Both the position numbers and the translations under genes were made by a program. Below are positions 16,925 through 26,296 of a stretch of 64,000 nt of DNA, in pieces. The number at the start of each line of letters is the position of its first letter. The first letter of the stretch is position 1. The notes beneath the pieces were generated by a model. It was not told where the DNA came from and ran no database searches. It saw only the letters and a list, made by a program, of their open reading frames with translations. Origin of the DNA: Leifsonia sp040686855 (GTDB taxonomy: Bacteria > Actinomycetota > Actinomycetes > Actinomycetales > Microbacteriaceae). The DNA lies in assembly GCF_040686855.1 (NCBI RefSeq), contig NZ_JBFBOG010000002.1, positions 1,178,001 to 1,242,000 on the forward strand. The letters run 5' to 3'.

Positions 16925-18055
16925 ATGGGGTGGATCATCATCGCCGTCATCGTCGCCGCCTGCGCGGTCTCCGTCTGGGTCGCGCACCGCGCCGGCCTGC
17001 GCCTGGCGCATCGGGTCGTGCATCCCCGTTACCGCCCAGCGACCCGCATCCGGGCGTGCACCGCTTCCTCGGTGACGCTGGACGCGGACCGGCGCACGCT
17101 CCATCGGGGGCAGTTCGGACTCTGGTTCGGCGCGGAGGGGCACGCCGTCGTCGGGCCGATCCGTGGCCGGGATCACGCCGCGGGCACCGTCACGCGCGAA
17201 CTGCTCCACGTGTCGGGCGACTTGGCGGATGCCGAACTGGGGTACTGGACGGGCCAGCTGCACGCGGGTCCCGAGGCGTTGCGACGACCGTTCCGAGAGG
17301 TCGAGGTCGCGGTCGCCGGCGGCACCGCGCCCGCCTGGCTGATCCCGCCGGAGCGGGCACGCCGTCCCGCGACGTGGGCGATCCACATCCACGGCTGGGG
17401 GACGACGCGCATCACCGCTCTGAGGTCGGTGCCGGCGACCGAGGCCCTGGGGATGACCTCGCTCGTCGTGTCCTTCCGCGGCGATGGCGAGGCGCGGGAG
17501 GTGGCCGGCGGCGTGTCGACGCTGGGCATGACCGAGTGGGAGGACGTGGATGCGGCGATCGGCTATGCGCGCGACCACGGCGCCGAGCGGGTCGTGCTCG
17601 TCGGCTGGTCGCTGGGCGGCACGATCGCCCTCCGGCTGTGCGAGCGGAGCGCGCACCGCAACCTGATCGAGCGCCTGATCCTCATCGGCCCGGTCACGGA
17701 TTGGCGTACGGCGATCCGTTCCACCGCTGCGGACCGCGGTGTGCCCTGGTGGACGGCGGCTCTCGCGATCCGGACGCTCGCCGACCGCCGTGCCAGCGCG
17801 CGGATGGGCCTGCCTGGACCCATCGACTTCGACCGGCTCAGCTGGGGGCGCCCGGGGCGGCTGACGGTGCCGACGCTCGTCATCCACTCCGACGGAGATC
17901 GGCAGGTCCCGCTGGCATCGTCGGTGCTCTTCGCGATGGCGAACCCGGACCTCGTGCGGCTGGTCGAGCTCTCACCCGCGGAGCACGGCTGGGAGTACAA
18001 CGTCGATCCGGCGGCCTTCAACCGCGCGATCATCGAGTTCGTCGAACCGGGCTAG
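16925..18055 (+). CDS. Alpha/beta hydrolase with N-terminal membrane anchor
   Basis: The 376-residue protein has one N-terminal hydrophobic helix (residues 3-22), a 120-residue linker domain and an alpha/beta hydrolase domain. The inferred triad is S229 in GWSLGG, D325 in SDGDRQVP and H354 in AEHGWEY. HIHGWGTTR is the oxyanion-side motif. It is probably a membrane-attached esterase or peptidase-like enzyme facing outward. It is divergent from the GntR operon. Its TAG stop also forms the first bases of the -10 of the next gene. Confidence 0.82.
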   Translation: MGWIIIAVIVAACAVSVWVAHRAGLRLAHRVVHPRYRPATRIRACTASSVTLDADRRTLHRGQFGLWFGAEGHAVVGPIRGRDHAAGTVTRELLHVSGDLADAELGYWTGQLHAGPEALRRPFREVEVAVAGGTAPAWLIPPERARRPATWAIHIHGWGTTRITALRSVPATEALGMTSLVVSFRGDGEAREVAGGVSTLGMTEWEDVDAAIGYARDHGAERVVLVGWSLGGTIALRLCERSAHRNLIERLILIGPVTDWRTAIRSTAADRGVPWWTAALAIRTLADRRASARMGLPGPIDFDRLSWGRPGRLTVPTLVIHSDGDRQVPLASSVLFAMANPDLVRLVELSPAEHGWEYNVDPAAFNRAIIEFVEPG

Positions 18056-18058
18056 CCT
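18053..18058 (+). promoter_or_regulatory. -10 element TAGCCT of the amidase gene, overlapping the upstream stop codon
   Basis: TAGCCT begins with the TAG stop of the hydrolase and ends 6 nt before the amidase ATG, so the predicted start of transcription is at or next to the A of ATG. It is one of the clearest examples of the leaderless spacing found across the window. Confidence 0.55.
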
Positions 18059-18064
18059 GGGCGC

Positions 18065-19495
18065 ATGGCCGACCTCCACGAGCTGACCGCGCTGGAACTC
18101 TGGCAGGAGCTGCAGACGGGGCGCGTGTCGCCGCGCGAGCTCGCCTCCCACTACCTCGACCGCATCGAACGGCTGAACCCGCAGCTGGGCGCCTTCGTCA
18201 CGGTGACGCGCGATGCGGCCCTGCGCCGGGCCGACGAGGTCGCCGAGAGCGTGCCGAAGACCGCACCGCTCTGGGGGCTTCCCTCCGGTGACAAGGACCT
18301 CTGGCAGCGCGCCGGCGTCCCGACCGGGTTCGGTTCTCGGGCGATGGCCGGGTTCGTGCCGGAGCAGAGCGACGAGATCGTGGAGCAGCTGGATGCGGCG
18401 GGCGCCGTCAGCCTCGGCAAGACGAACGCTCCCGAGTTCGGCCTGCCCGCCTACACCGAGTCGCTGGCCGCGCCGCCCGCGCGCAACCCGTGGAACCCCG
18501 ACCTCGGGGCAGGCGGCTCGAGCGGGGGAGCGGCCGTCGCGGTCGCGAGCGGGATGCTCCCCTTCGCGCCGGGGTCGGACGGCGGCGGGTCGGTCCGCAT
18601 CCCCGCGGCGGCGTGCGGCCTCGTCGGTCTGAAGCCCTCCCGCGGCCTCGTGCCCGCGGGCAGCGGCATCCCCTCGCTGGCCGGTCTCGTCGTGGACGGC
18701 CCGCTGGCCCGCACGGTGGCCGACGCGGCCCTCCTGCTCGACGGGATGATCGCGAAACGGCCGGACGGGGCGATCGACCACCACTACACACTGCGCGCGC
18801 CCTACGACGACGACGGACCGTTCCTCGGCACCGCAGTCCGCGGCGAGGGTCGGTTCCAGCTCGGCGTGATGACCACGTCGGCGTGGGACGGCGCCTACGA
18901 CATCGCGATCGCGCCGGAGGCGCTGGACGCCGTCGCGAAGGCGGCCGAGCTCCTGGACACTATGGGGCACGGCCTCGAGGACACCGCCCTCGAACCGGAC
19001 GACACGTACGCGCCCGCGTTCCGGACCATCTGGCAGGCGGGTGCTGCGCGGATCCCGGCCGAGGGCGAAGTCCTCGACCTGCTCGAACCGCTGACCGCCT
19101 GGCTGGTCGAGCGGGGCCGCGCCCTGAGCGCCCGCGAGCTCGGTGAGGCGCTGGCGACGCTGACCGCCTACGAGAGGTCGTTCATCCAGCAGCTCTCGTC
19201 GTTCGACGCGGTGCTGACACCGGCGATGGCGCTCACCCCGCGTCCGATCGGCTGGTACGACCAGGAGGACGGGGAGCGCAACTTCGAGCAGCAGGTGCAG
19301 TACACGCCGTTCACCTCGATGCTCAATGTCACGGGCCTGCCGGCGATCGTGCTGCCGGTGTCGGTCACCGACGAGGGCGTGCCGATGGGCGTGCAGCTGA
19401 TCGGGCGGCCCGGCGGCGAGCGGACGCTGCTGTCGCTGGCGACCCAGCTGGAGCGCCGCATCCGCTGGCAGGAGCGGCGGCCGCCGATCTGGTGA
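18065..19495 (+). CDS. Amidase (amidase-signature family)
   Basis: The 476-residue enzyme has the Ser-cisSer-Lys triad: K77 (SGDKDLW), S152 (GGSSGG) and S176 (DGGGSVRIP). It hydrolyses amide bonds of unknown substrate. It lacks GatB/C neighbours and is most like stand-alone actinobacterial amidases rather than GatA. A predicted leaderless transcript starts from TAGCCT. Confidence 0.92.
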   Translation: MADLHELTALELWQELQTGRVSPRELASHYLDRIERLNPQLGAFVTVTRDAALRRADEVAESVPKTAPLWGLPSGDKDLWQRAGVPTGFGSRAMAGFVPEQSDEIVEQLDAAGAVSLGKTNAPEFGLPAYTESLAAPPARNPWNPDLGAGGSSGGAAVAVASGMLPFAPGSDGGGSVRIPAAACGLVGLKPSRGLVPAGSGIPSLAGLVVDGPLARTVADAALLLDGMIAKRPDGAIDHHYTLRAPYDDDGPFLGTAVRGEGRFQLGVMTTSAWDGAYDIAIAPEALDAVAKAAELLDTMGHGLEDTALEPDDTYAPAFRTIWQAGAARIPAEGEVLDLLEPLTAWLVERGRALSARELGEALATLTAYERSFIQQLSSFDAVLTPAMALTPRPIGWYDQEDGERNFEQQVQYTPFTSMLNVTGLPAIVLPVSVTDEGVPMGVQLIGRPGGERTLLSLATQLERRIRWQERRPPIW

Positions 19496-19552
19496 TCGGC
19501 GCCGCGATCACGCTCTGGTGCGCACCCGGGGGGTGAGGGCTAGCCTTCGCGT

Positions 19553-20938
19553 GTGAGCGATCGAGACGAGTTCGGTCCGGTGCTCGACGAAGCGGTCCTG
19601 CTCGCCGGGCGGTGGCTGGAGGGCGTGCGCGACGGGCCGATCCCGCCGACCGCCGACGTGGACGAGGTGAAGGACGCGCTCGGCCGTGAGCTGCCGGATC
19701 GCGGACCCGACCCCGTCACGGTGCTGCGGTCGCTCGCGCGCGGGGCCGAGCCCGGACTGATGCGCATCCACTCGCCGCGGTTCCACGGCTGGGTGATGGG
19801 CGGCGCGCAGCCGGTCGCGCTAGGTGCGGACTGGCTGACGTCCGCGTGGGACCAGAACAACGGGCTGCGGTCGGTGACCCCCGGCGTCGCCGGGGCGGAG
19901 GAGCTGGCGGCGGCGTGGCTGGTCGACCTTCTCGGGCTGCCGTCCGGGTCCGAGGTCGGCTTCGTGACGGGCGCCACGCTCGCCAACGTCACGGGCATGC
20001 TGGCCGGGCGGGACGAGGTGCTGCGCCGCGCCGGATGGGACGCCGCAGCCGACGGGCTCGCCGGAGGCCCGCGGGTGCGGGTGCTCGTTGGGGCGGAACG
20101 CCACGGCTCCGTGGACAGCGCGTCGGCGATCGCCGGACTCGGGCACGGGCGGGCAGTGGAGGTCGATGACCAGGGACGGATGCGTGTGGACGCGCTGCGC
20201 GCCGCGCTCGACGACGGCGAAGGTCCGGCCCTCGTCGTGCTGCAGGCGGGGAACATCCACTCGGGCGCCTTCGACCCGTTCGCGGAGGCCGTCGAGGTGG
20301 CGCACGCGGCGGGCGCGTGGGTGCACGTCGACGGCGCGTTCGGCCTGTGGGCCGCCGCGGCTCCGGGCCTGCGGTCGCTGATGGCCGGGGCCGAGCAGGC
20401 CGATTCCTGGGCGACGGACGCGCACAAGACGCTCAACGTCCCGTACGACTGCGGGATCGTCGCGGTCGCCGATCCCGCCGCCCTGCACCGCACGATGGCG
20501 CAGCACGCCGCGTACCTGGCGTCGTCCGACACGGTCGCGGATCCGTCGGACCGGGTGCCGGAGCTGTCCCGCCGCGCCCGCGGCGTGCCGGTCTACGCGA
20601 CGCTCGCCCAGCTCGGGCGAGCGGGAGTGGCGGATCTGGTGCAGCAGCTCGCCGACGCGGCGACCGTGATCGCGGACGGTATCCGCGGGATCCCGGGCGG
20701 CGAGATCCTGAACGAGGTCGTCTACACGCAGGTCTGCGCGGCGTTCGGCGACGACGAGCGGACCCGCGCGATCGGAGCCGCGCTGCTGGCCGACGGCACC
20801 GCATTGGCGTCGCCGTCGACCTGGCACGGGCGTGCGGTGCTGCGCTTCTCGGTCAGCAACTGGCTCACGGATGCGGCGGAGGCGGCACGGACTGTCGCCG
20901 CCGTGGAGCGCGCCGTCGCCGCCGTCACCGTCTCCTGA
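19553..20938 (+). CDS. PLP-dependent decarboxylase (group II, AADC-like)
   Basis: The 461-residue fold-type I PLP enzyme has Schiff-base lysine K292 in TDAHKTLNVPYDCG and cofactor histidine region VHVDGAFGLWAAA. It resembles aromatic-L-amino-acid or glutamate decarboxylase-like proteins of Actinobacteria; the amine product is unknown. GTG 19553 follows TAGCCT by 6 nt (leaderless pattern); GTG 19551 is out of frame. It converges with the gamma-glutamyltransferase gene. Confidence 0.87.
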   Translation: MSDRDEFGPVLDEAVLLAGRWLEGVRDGPIPPTADVDEVKDALGRELPDRGPDPVTVLRSLARGAEPGLMRIHSPRFHGWVMGGAQPVALGADWLTSAWDQNNGLRSVTPGVAGAEELAAAWLVDLLGLPSGSEVGFVTGATLANVTGMLAGRDEVLRRAGWDAAADGLAGGPRVRVLVGAERHGSVDSASAIAGLGHGRAVEVDDQGRMRVDALRAALDDGEGPALVVLQAGNIHSGAFDPFAEAVEVAHAAGAWVHVDGAFGLWAAAAPGLRSLMAGAEQADSWATDAHKTLNVPYDCGIVAVADPAALHRTMAQHAAYLASSDTVADPSDRVPELSRRARGVPVYATLAQLGRAGVADLVQQLADAATVIADGIRGIPGGEILNEVVYTQVCAAFGDDERTRAIGAALLADGTALASPSTWHGRAVLRFSVSNWLTDAAEAARTVAAVERAVAAVTVS

Positions 20939-21018
20939 GTGTGACGGCGGCGTCTCGTCGCCTTTGCGGCAGTGCTCGGGCGCCGACGCCAGGCGATTCC
21001 GCGGTCGCGGAGGCCGCC

Positions 21019-22818
21019 TCAGCGCCCGGCCGCGTACCCCTGCATCCCGCGCGGGTTCGCCGCCGCGCTCAGGAGTCCCGTCGAAGCATCCCGCCCGACG
21101 GACGACAGCCGGCCCAGCGTCCAGTCGCCCGCCCGCGTCACACGGTGGCCGCGCGCCTCGAGCCCGGCGATGACCTCGTCACCCAGTCGCGACTCGACCA
21201 CCGCACCCGCGGGCACCCAGGTGCGCGGCCAGAACGACTCCGCGATGGAGGTCGTGTGCAGTGCCGGCGCGTCGATCGCCTGCTGCGGCGTGTACCCGCC
21301 GACGATCGTGCGGAGCAGGTAGAGCAGCTGCCACTGGTCCTGCTGATCGCCGCCCGGCGATCCGAGGGCGGTCACCGGGACGCCGTCGCGGAGCACGAGC
21401 GTCGGCGTCAGCGTCGTGCGCGGCCGCTTGCCGGGCGTGAGCGTGGAGGCGGAACCCTCCTCCAGCCAGGTCATCTGCAGGCGCGTGCCGAGGCAGAAGC
21501 CGAGCTCCGGGATGGTCGGCGACGACTGCAGCCAGCCGCCGGAGGGAGTGGCCGAGACGATGTTGCCCCAGCGGTCGACGACGTCGATGTGGCAGGTGTC
21601 GCCGCGGGTCTCGCCGGTGCGGGAGACCGTCGGCTCGCCGACACCCTCCGCAGCGACGCCCGACGGCGGCGTGTACTCGGTGCGCAGCGGCGGGAGGAAC
21701 GGCTCGGCGCCGGGGACGCGTCCCGGGAGGAACTCCGCCGACGCGCGGTCGCCGATCAGCTCTCGTCGCGACGCCGCGTACTCGGGCGAGAGCAGCGCCT
21801 CCACCGGCACGCGGGCGTCGCCGAAGTAGGCGTCGCGGTCGGCGTAGGCGAGCTTCTGCGCCTCCAGCACCGTGTGGGCGCCCAGCTCGGTCGACGGATC
21901 GAGCCGTTCGTCGTCGGCGAAGCCGTCGAGGATGGCCAGGGTCTCGAGCAGGGCGGGCCCCTGGCTCCAGGCGTTCGTCTTCGCGATGGTGTGGCCGCGG
22001 AACTCCAGGGTCACCGCGTTCTCGTAGTGCGCGCGGTAGCCGGCGAAGTCCTGCTCGGCGATCACGCCCGCGTGGTCGCCGCCGTCGGAGTGCCGGTGCG
22101 GCGTCCGCACGAAGGCCGCGGCGGCCTGCGCGACGAAGCCCGTCGACCACTCGGTCCTCGCCGCCTCGATGCGGTCCTCCCGCGACTCGGCGTCGGACCC
22201 GGCCGCGATCAGCCCGCGCAGCACCCGCGCGTACGCCGGGTCGACGATCACCTCGCCGGGCTCCGGGATGCGGCCGCCGGGCATCCACCGCTCCGCCGAC
22301 GTGGGCCAGTGCTCCGTGAACAGCGGCGCGACCGTGCGGATGGTCGCGCACACGCGCTCGAGCACGGGGTGCCCGTTCTCGGCGTAGTCGAGGGCGAACG
22401 CCAGCACGTCGGCGAGCTCCCACGTGCCGTGGTCCTTCAGGAGCAGCAGCCATGCGTCCACCGCGCCGGGGACCGCCGCCGCCAGCGCACCCGCGCCGGG
22501 CACGAGCTCCAGGCCCTCGGCGAGGTAGCGCTCGCGCGTCGCCCCGGCGGGCGCCGGTCCCTGACCGGAGAGGACGACCGGCGTCGGGTCCTCCGCCGTC
22601 GCGAACAGCGCGACCAGGTCGCCGCCCGGACCGTTCAGGTGCGGCTCCACGACGTGCAGCACGAACGCGCCCGCGACAGCGGCGTCGAACGCGTTGCCCC
22701 CGCGCTCCAGCACCGCCTGCGCCGAGGCTGTCGCCAGCCAGTGGGTGGACGCGCTCATCCCGAAACGCCCCTGCAGGGTCGGCCGGGTGGTGAAGGCCGG
22801 GGGAGGAGTGAAGGCCAT
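21019..22818 (-). CDS. Gamma-glutamyltransferase family protein
   Basis: The 599-residue protein has the Ntn-hydrolase arrangement of the family, with probable autoprocessing nucleophile T408 in GDTCHIDVVDRWGNIVS and the downstream TPGKRPRTTLTPTLV motif. No export signal is visible, so it is probably cytoplasmic. It could hydrolyse glutathione-like or other gamma-glutamyl amides. It starts 1 nt after the stop of the DUF1844 gene, so the two are coupled. Confidence 0.9.
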   Translation of the reverse strand: MAFTPPPAFTTRPTLQGRFGMSASTHWLATASAQAVLERGGNAFDAAVAGAFVLHVVEPHLNGPGGDLVALFATAEDPTPVVLSGQGPAPAGATRERYLAEGLELVPGAGALAAAVPGAVDAWLLLLKDHGTWELADVLAFALDYAENGHPVLERVCATIRTVAPLFTEHWPTSAERWMPGGRIPEPGEVIVDPAYARVLRGLIAAGSDAESREDRIEAARTEWSTGFVAQAAAAFVRTPHRHSDGGDHAGVIAEQDFAGYRAHYENAVTLEFRGHTIAKTNAWSQGPALLETLAILDGFADDERLDPSTELGAHTVLEAQKLAYADRDAYFGDARVPVEALLSPEYAASRRELIGDRASAEFLPGRVPGAEPFLPPLRTEYTPPSGVAAEGVGEPTVSRTGETRGDTCHIDVVDRWGNIVSATPSGGWLQSSPTIPELGFCLGTRLQMTWLEEGSASTLTPGKRPRTTLTPTLVLRDGVPVTALGSPGGDQQDQWQLLYLLRTIVGGYTPQQAIDAPALHTTSIAESFWPRTWVPAGAVVESRLGDEVIAGLEARGHRVTRAGDWTLGRLSSVGRDASTGLLSAAANPRGMQGYAAGR

Positions 22819-22819
22819 G

Positions 22820-23194
22820 TCAGCTGACGGGGCCGGTGTACTTCTCGCCGGGGCCCTTGCCGATCTCGTCGGGGATCGCCGACGCCTCGCGGAACGCCAG
22901 CTGCAGCGAGCGGAGGCCGTCGCGCAGACTGCGCGCGTGCTGGTCGCCGACGTGCTGCGCGCTCGCCGTGACGAGGCCCGCGAGGGCGTCGATCAGCTTG
23001 CGTGCCTCGTCCAGGTCGGTCTGGTGCTCCGGGTCGTCGGCCAGGCCGCACTTCACGGCGGCCGCGCTCATCAGGTGCACCGCGGTGGTGGTGATCACCT
23101 CGACAGCGGGCACCTCCGCGATGTCGCGCGTGGCATCCGCGACGCCGTCATCGAAGGCGCCCGAGTCGTCGAAGGTGAAGGATGTGTCGCTCAC
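22820..23194 (-). CDS. DUF1844 family protein
   Basis: The 124-residue protein is acidic at the N-terminus, then has an alpha-helical region (VEVITTTAVHLMSAAAVKCGL, then DLDEARKLIDALAGLVT) and ends GKGPGEKYTGPVS. This is the DUF1844 type commonly encoded beside infC in Actinobacteria. Function is unknown. It starts with GTG after an AGAGG ribosome site and diverges from the infC leader promoter. Confidence 0.85.
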   Translation of the reverse strand: MSDTSFTFDDSGAFDDGVADATRDIAEVPAVEVITTTAVHLMSAAAVKCGLADDPEHQTDLDEARKLIDALAGLVTASAQHVGDQHARSLRDGLRSLQLAFREASAIPDEIGKGPGEKYTGPVS

Positions 23195-23204
23195 TGCTTT
23201 CCTC

Positions 23205-23213
23205 TGCTAGAAT
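23205..23213 (+). promoter_or_regulatory. Extended -10 promoter for infC-rpmI-rplT
   Basis: TGCTAGAAT is an extended -10 (TGn-TAGAAT). Transcription would start near 23220, leaving a leader of about 240 nt before infC. No clear -35 is visible, as is usual for extended -10 promoters. A second hexamer, TATACA at 23280-23285, could give a shorter leader. Confidence 0.5.
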
Positions 23214-23219
23214 TCTTCA

Positions 23220-23461
23220 GGCTCCGGGGCATCTGTCCCGGTACGAAAGTGGAGATTCCTCCCACCCGCGCTTGACCGCTATACAGGTTACCGGGTCGTT
23301 GCACTCCGCCACCGCGTGCGAACGCGGGGGTAGTCAGGGTGTTGTACCAGGCCTGCGAGATTTCTTTCGCAGGCCGTGCTGGTGCGTGGGACCTCCTCTT
23401 TCGCCGGATCGTCACCGATGATCCGTGGCCGAGAAGCATCGCTTGATCAGAGGAGAAAGAC
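23220..23461 (+). promoter_or_regulatory. Structured 5' leader of infC-rpmI-rplT
   Basis: This gene-free leader holds several hairpins. They include a 6-bp stem capped by a GCGA tetraloop (23312-23327), a 9-bp perfect stem (23350-23358 with 23367-23375) and a 6-bp stem (23405-23410 with 23420-23425). In other bacteria the L20 protein or IF3 controls this operon through its leader. Whether this leader binds L20 is inference; I did not recognise a specific conserved class. Confidence 0.55.
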
Positions 23462-24117
<656 letters not shown>

Positions 24118-24118
<1 letters not shown>

Positions 24119-24312
24119 TGCCCAAGCAGAAGACCCACTCCGGCGCCAAGAAGCGCTTCAAGATCACCGGCAGCGGCAAGGTCATGAAGCAGCAGTCCGG
24201 CATGCGCCACAACCTCGAGGTCAAGTCCAGCGGCCGCAAGCGCCGCCTGAACGCCGAGCAGGTCGTGCCCGAGGTGGATGCCAAGGTCATCCGCCGGATG
24301 CTCGGCAAGTAA
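24118..24312 (+). CDS. rpmI: 50S ribosomal protein L35
   Basis: The 64-residue, lysine/arginine-rich protein starting PKQKTHSGAKKRFKITGSGK is characteristic of L35. Its ATG overlaps the infC stop by 1 nt (TAATG), so translation is coupled to IF3. It is part of the classical infC-rpmI-rplT operon. Confidence 0.98.
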
Positions 24313-24345
24313 TCCCGACACGTACTTCAAGAAGGAAATCGACTA

Positions 24346-24738
24346 ATGGCAAGAGTGAAGAGGGCTGTCAACGCCCACAAGAAGCGTCGGGTCATCCTCG
24401 AGCGCGCCGAGGGCTACCGCGGTCAGCGGTCGCGCCTCTACCGCAAGGCGAAGGAGCAGGTCACCCACTCCCTCGTCTACGCGTACCGTGACCGCCGCCA
24501 GAAGAAGGGCGACTTCCGCCGCCTCTGGATCCAGCGGATCAACGCCGCGTCCCGTGCCAACGGCCTCACCTACAACCGCTTCATCCAGGGCCTGGGCCTG
24601 GCGGGCGTCGAGGTCGACCGTCGCATCCTCGCCGACCTCGCGATCACCGAGCCCGCGACCTTCGCGGCCCTCGTCGAGACCGCCAAGAAGGCGCTGCCGG
24701 CCGACACGTCGGCCCCGAAGGCGGACGCTGCGGCGTAA
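24346..24738 (+). CDS. rplT: 50S ribosomal protein L20
   Basis: The 130-residue protein starts ARVKRAVNAHKKRRVILERA, the basic RNA-binding extension typical of L20, with globular domain KKGDFRRLWIQRINAASR. L20 is needed early in 50S assembly and is often the autorepressor of its operon. A short gap with AAGGAA precedes the ATG. The gene is followed by a strong hairpin. Confidence 0.98.
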   Translation: MARVKRAVNAHKKRRVILERAEGYRGQRSRLYRKAKEQVTHSLVYAYRDRRQKKGDFRRLWIQRINAASRANGLTYNRFIQGLGLAGVEVDRRILADLAITEPATFAALVETAKKALPADTSAPKADAAA

Positions 24739-24751
24739 CGCATCGCACACG

Positions 24752-24788
24752 GAACGGCCCGGTCGACTCACGTCGGCCCGGGCCGTTC
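24752..24788 (+). terminator. Terminator-like hairpin after rplT
   Basis: GAACGGCCCGG at 24752-24762 pairs perfectly with 24778-24788 (11 bp, 15-nt loop), 13 bp past the rplT stop. Only TCTGCGTCT follows, so the T-run is poor. Confidence 0.75.
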
Positions 24789-24826
24789 TGCGTCTCCGGG
24801 CACGCGGGGCAGTTCGCGATCGCCTA

Positions 24827-24928
24827 CCGGTGCGAAAAGGAGGAAATCCGCGCTCCCTCGAGCGATGTCTCCTCTCGGAGTGGACGGCCCGCGGCGTGTC
24901 GGATGGGAAATCCTCCGTTTCTCACCGG
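24827..24928. repeat. GGAGGAA-type repeat pair, inverted (gap after rplT)
   Basis: CCGGTGCGAAAAGGAGGA at 24827-24844 recurs inverted at 24911-24928 with 16 of 18 positions equal, so the 102-bp element has imperfect terminal inverted repeats. The right half (GTGTCGG, then AATCCTCCGTTT) matches a unit in the gap before tyrA. It lies between convergent genes and contains no gene. Confidence 0.65.
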
Positions 24929-24955
24929 CACCCACTCGGCCCACGAGACAGAGGG

Positions 24956-25420
24956 TCAGTCGTCCGCGCCGTGGCCGCCCGAGCCGTGGTCGTCGCCGAC
25001 GTCGTGGGTGGCCGGGTCGTCGGCGCCGTGGTCGTCGCCGACGTCGTGGGTGGCCGGGTCGTCGGTGCCGTGGTCGTCGCCGACGTCGTGGGTGGCCGGG
25101 TCGCCGGTGCCGTGGTCGTCGACGACGTCGTGGGTGGCCGGGTCGTCGGTGCCGTGGTCGTCGACGACGTCGTGCGTGGCCGGGTCGTCGGCGCCGTGGT
25201 CGTCGGGCGCCGGCACCGGCACCGCCGTCGGCAGGTCGCTCGGGGTGGGCCGCGGGATGCGGTCCTCGAGCGCCGGGGACGGCGTACCGCTCGGCTGGAC
25301 GATGCGCGGCGTGTCGTCCCGCCCGCCGTCTCCGGTCGCGGCCACCGCCGCCGCCGTGCCGAGCCCGAGCGCGACCGCCGCGCCGCCCGCGATCAGTGTC
25401 GCCTTGACGAGTGTTCTCAT
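24956..25420 (-). CDS. Exported Asp/His-rich tandem-repeat protein
   Basis: The 154-residue protein has a signal peptide or anchor (residues 1-29, ending AAAVAAT), a Pro-rich linker, then five copies of a 14-residue unit of the form DDHGxDDPATHDVx and a partial sixth ending GHGADD. The repeats are nearly identical at DNA level (42-nt period), so they expanded recently or are kept uniform. Spaced Asp and His suggest divalent-metal binding outside the membrane; this is inference. GGAGG lies 7 nt before the ATG. It is divergent from the rRNA methyltransferase gene. Confidence 0.8.
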   Translation of the reverse strand: MRTLVKATLIAGGAAVALGLGTAAAVAATGDGGRDDTPRIVQPSGTPSPALEDRIPRPTPSDLPTAVPVPAPDDHGADDPATHDVVDDHGTDDPATHDVVDDHGTGDPATHDVGDDHGTDDPATHDVGDDHGADDPATHDVGDDHGSGGHGADD

Positions 25421-25495
25421 CGTTCAGCCTCCATCCGCTTTCCTGTAACACGAGACGCAGGGCGATCGGGTTCAGCGCACCCATATGCTGGTGCC

Positions 25496-26296
25496 ATGCT
25501 GGACAACCCGCGCTCGCCGCGCGTCAGGGCCGTCGCCAAACTCGCCAAGCGGCACGCCCGTTCCGAGACCGGCCTCTTCCTCCTCGAAGGGCCCCAGGCC
25601 GTCGCCGAAGCCCTTTCCTTCCGGCCCGAGCTCGTGGTCGACCTGTTCGCGACGCCGACGGCGCTCGAGAAGCACGGCGACATCGCGCGGGCTGCGGCGG
25701 AGGCGGACGTCGAGGTCGAGTTCGTCACCGGGCACGTCCTCGACGCGATGGCCGACACGGTCACCCCGCAGGGATTCGTCGCCGTCGCGCGGCAGTTCCC
25801 GACCTCCATCCGCGACATCTTCACCGGCCAGCCGCGCCTCGTCGCGATCCTGGAGGAGGTGCGGGACCCCGGAAACGCGGGCACGATCATCCGCGCCGCG
25901 GACTCCGCCGGCGCCGACGCCGTCGTGCTCACCGGGCGCACCGTCGACCTCTACAACCCGAAGGTGGTCCGCTCCACGACCGGGTCGCTGTTCCACGTGC
26001 CCGTCGCCGTCGGAGCCGATCTGGAGGACGTCGTCGGACGCGCGCACACCGCCGGGCTGCAGGTGCTGGCCGCCGACATCAAGGGGGAGGACCTGCTGGC
26101 CGCGCGCCGCGACGGCGAGCTGGCGCGTCCCACCGCCTGGGTATTCGGCAACGAAGCGCACGGCCTGGCCGACGAGCTGCTGGGGCTGGTGGACCGTGTG
26201 GTCACCGTCCCCATCTACGGTCGTGCGGAGTCGATGAACCTCGCCACGGCCGCCTCCGTCTGTCTCTACGAGTCGGCGTTCGCCCAGCGCACCTGA
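25496..26296 (+). CDS. RNA 2'-O-methyltransferase, TrmH/SpoU family
   Basis: The 266-residue SPOUT methyltransferase has motif 1 around NAGTIIRAADSAGADAVVL, motif 2 in WVFGNEAHGL and motif 3 in VPIYGRAESMNLATAASVCLYE, which form the AdoMet-binding knot. An N-terminal L30e-like domain (LLEGPQAVAEAL) is present, as in TsnR/RlmB-type enzymes. It lies between rplT and pheS, a common actinobacterial position. ATG 25496 follows TATGCT by 6 nt (leaderless pattern). The target nucleotide is unknown. Confidence 0.9.
   Translation: MLDNPRSPRVRAVAKLAKRHARSETGLFLLEGPQAVAEALSFRPELVVDLFATPTALEKHGDIARAAAEADVEVEFVTGHVLDAMADTVTPQGFVAVARQFPTSIRDIFTGQPRLVAILEEVRDPGNAGTIIRAADSAGADAVVLTGRTVDLYNPKVVRSTTGSLFHVPVAVGADLEDVVGRAHTAGLQVLAADIKGEDLLAARRDGELARPTAWVFGNEAHGLADELLGLVDRVVTVPIYGRAESMNLATAASVCLYESAFAQRT

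Noticed and set aside
24956..25200. The 42-nt repeats considered as a CRISPR array
   Set aside because: The repeats are contiguous without unique spacers and encode a regular 14-residue protein repeat; no cas genes are nearby.
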